NCBI GenBank assembly: GCA_013815325.1
Contig: JACDGM010000029.1
Location: 1 to 44,453, forward strand
Reading direction: 5' to 3'
From: Chthoniobacterales bacterium
GTDB lineage: Bacteria > Verrucomicrobiota > Verrucomicrobiia > Chthoniobacterales > UBA10450
DNA: 44,453 nucleotides
A program made the position numbers and the translations under genes. Each line of letters opens with the position of its first letter. Positions within the stretch are counted from its first letter, which is position 1. The notes below the pieces were generated by a model, which had not been told where the DNA came from, made no database searches, and was given only the letters and a program-made list of their open reading frames with translations. Below, one piece after another: positions 44,369 through 44,453 of this stretch.

Positions 44369-44453
44369 GCGCTACCGAAGCATGAGAGGCGCGCGCTGGC
44401 GAACCTTCCTAACGAGCGGATTGACCGGCCGGAAGCGGTCAGGTAGCGTGGCG

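Overview
The window is high-GC bacterial DNA. It holds a large exopolysaccharide (EPS)/O-antigen type gene cluster, a degraded RHS polymorphic-toxin island, and a run of housekeeping genes. The gene mix (many family 4 glycosyltransferases, Sec-exported RHS proteins, pyrR-pyrB-pyrC, periplasmic LTxxQ proteins, an ECF sigma factor, small palindromic intergenic repeats) fits a Gram-negative soil bacterium, possibly Verrucomicrobiota (Spartobacteria-like). That placement is a guess from general resemblance, not a database result.

Layout. 1-11794: one co-directional operon of glycosyltransferases with ATGA/GTGA start-stop overlaps, an O-antigen polymerase-like membrane protein and an asparagine synthase. 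11795-19909: a foreign island. It contains a secreted RHS protein split by one in-frame stop, its candidate immunity gene, an orphan RHS tip with an L,D-transpeptidase-like signature (frameshifted), a second exported small protein, and RHS debris interrupted by a 918-bp IS5-type element with a programmed -1 frameshift. The island ends in a fragment that repeats the 3' end of the glycosyltransferase gene on its left side. 20049-23823: the EPS cluster resumes (glycosyltransferases, WcaF-like acetyltransferase, methyltransferase). 23946-28298: asnS with a single-domain response regulator, xseB and dxs. 28355-31446: an RHH protein, an orphan ABC ATPase, a small winged-helix-like protein, an Mrp ATPase lacking its CxxC, and a small unknown protein. 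31493-34422: pyrR-pyrB-pyrC. 34443-39137: old yellow enzyme, RlmD-like methyltransferase, TPR protein and PepF, all on the minus strand. 39263-41080: a divergent envelope-stress-like module (Spy-like protein; ECF sigma, membrane protein, membrane-anchored Spy-like protein). 41197-44368: amidohydrolase, tRNA-Tyr, a shortened alpha/beta hydrolase and a DegT-family aminotransferase.

The most striking signal is not a gene. The 9-mer TCGTTAGGC (reverse complement GCCTAACGA) occurs about 52 times exactly and its 7-mer core CGTTAGG about 66 times (hand counts), against roughly 0.3 and 5 expected by chance. It lies in both orientations, mostly inside conserved genes, uses otherwise rare codons (TTA, CTA, AGG), and supplies the stop codon of five genes. 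It is completely absent from about 11.3 to 20.1 kb, which spans the RHS island. This pattern resembles a DNA uptake sequence or another genome-identity signal. A second theme is that small palindromic intergenic repeats supply the stop codons of several other genes, including both members of a convergent pair.
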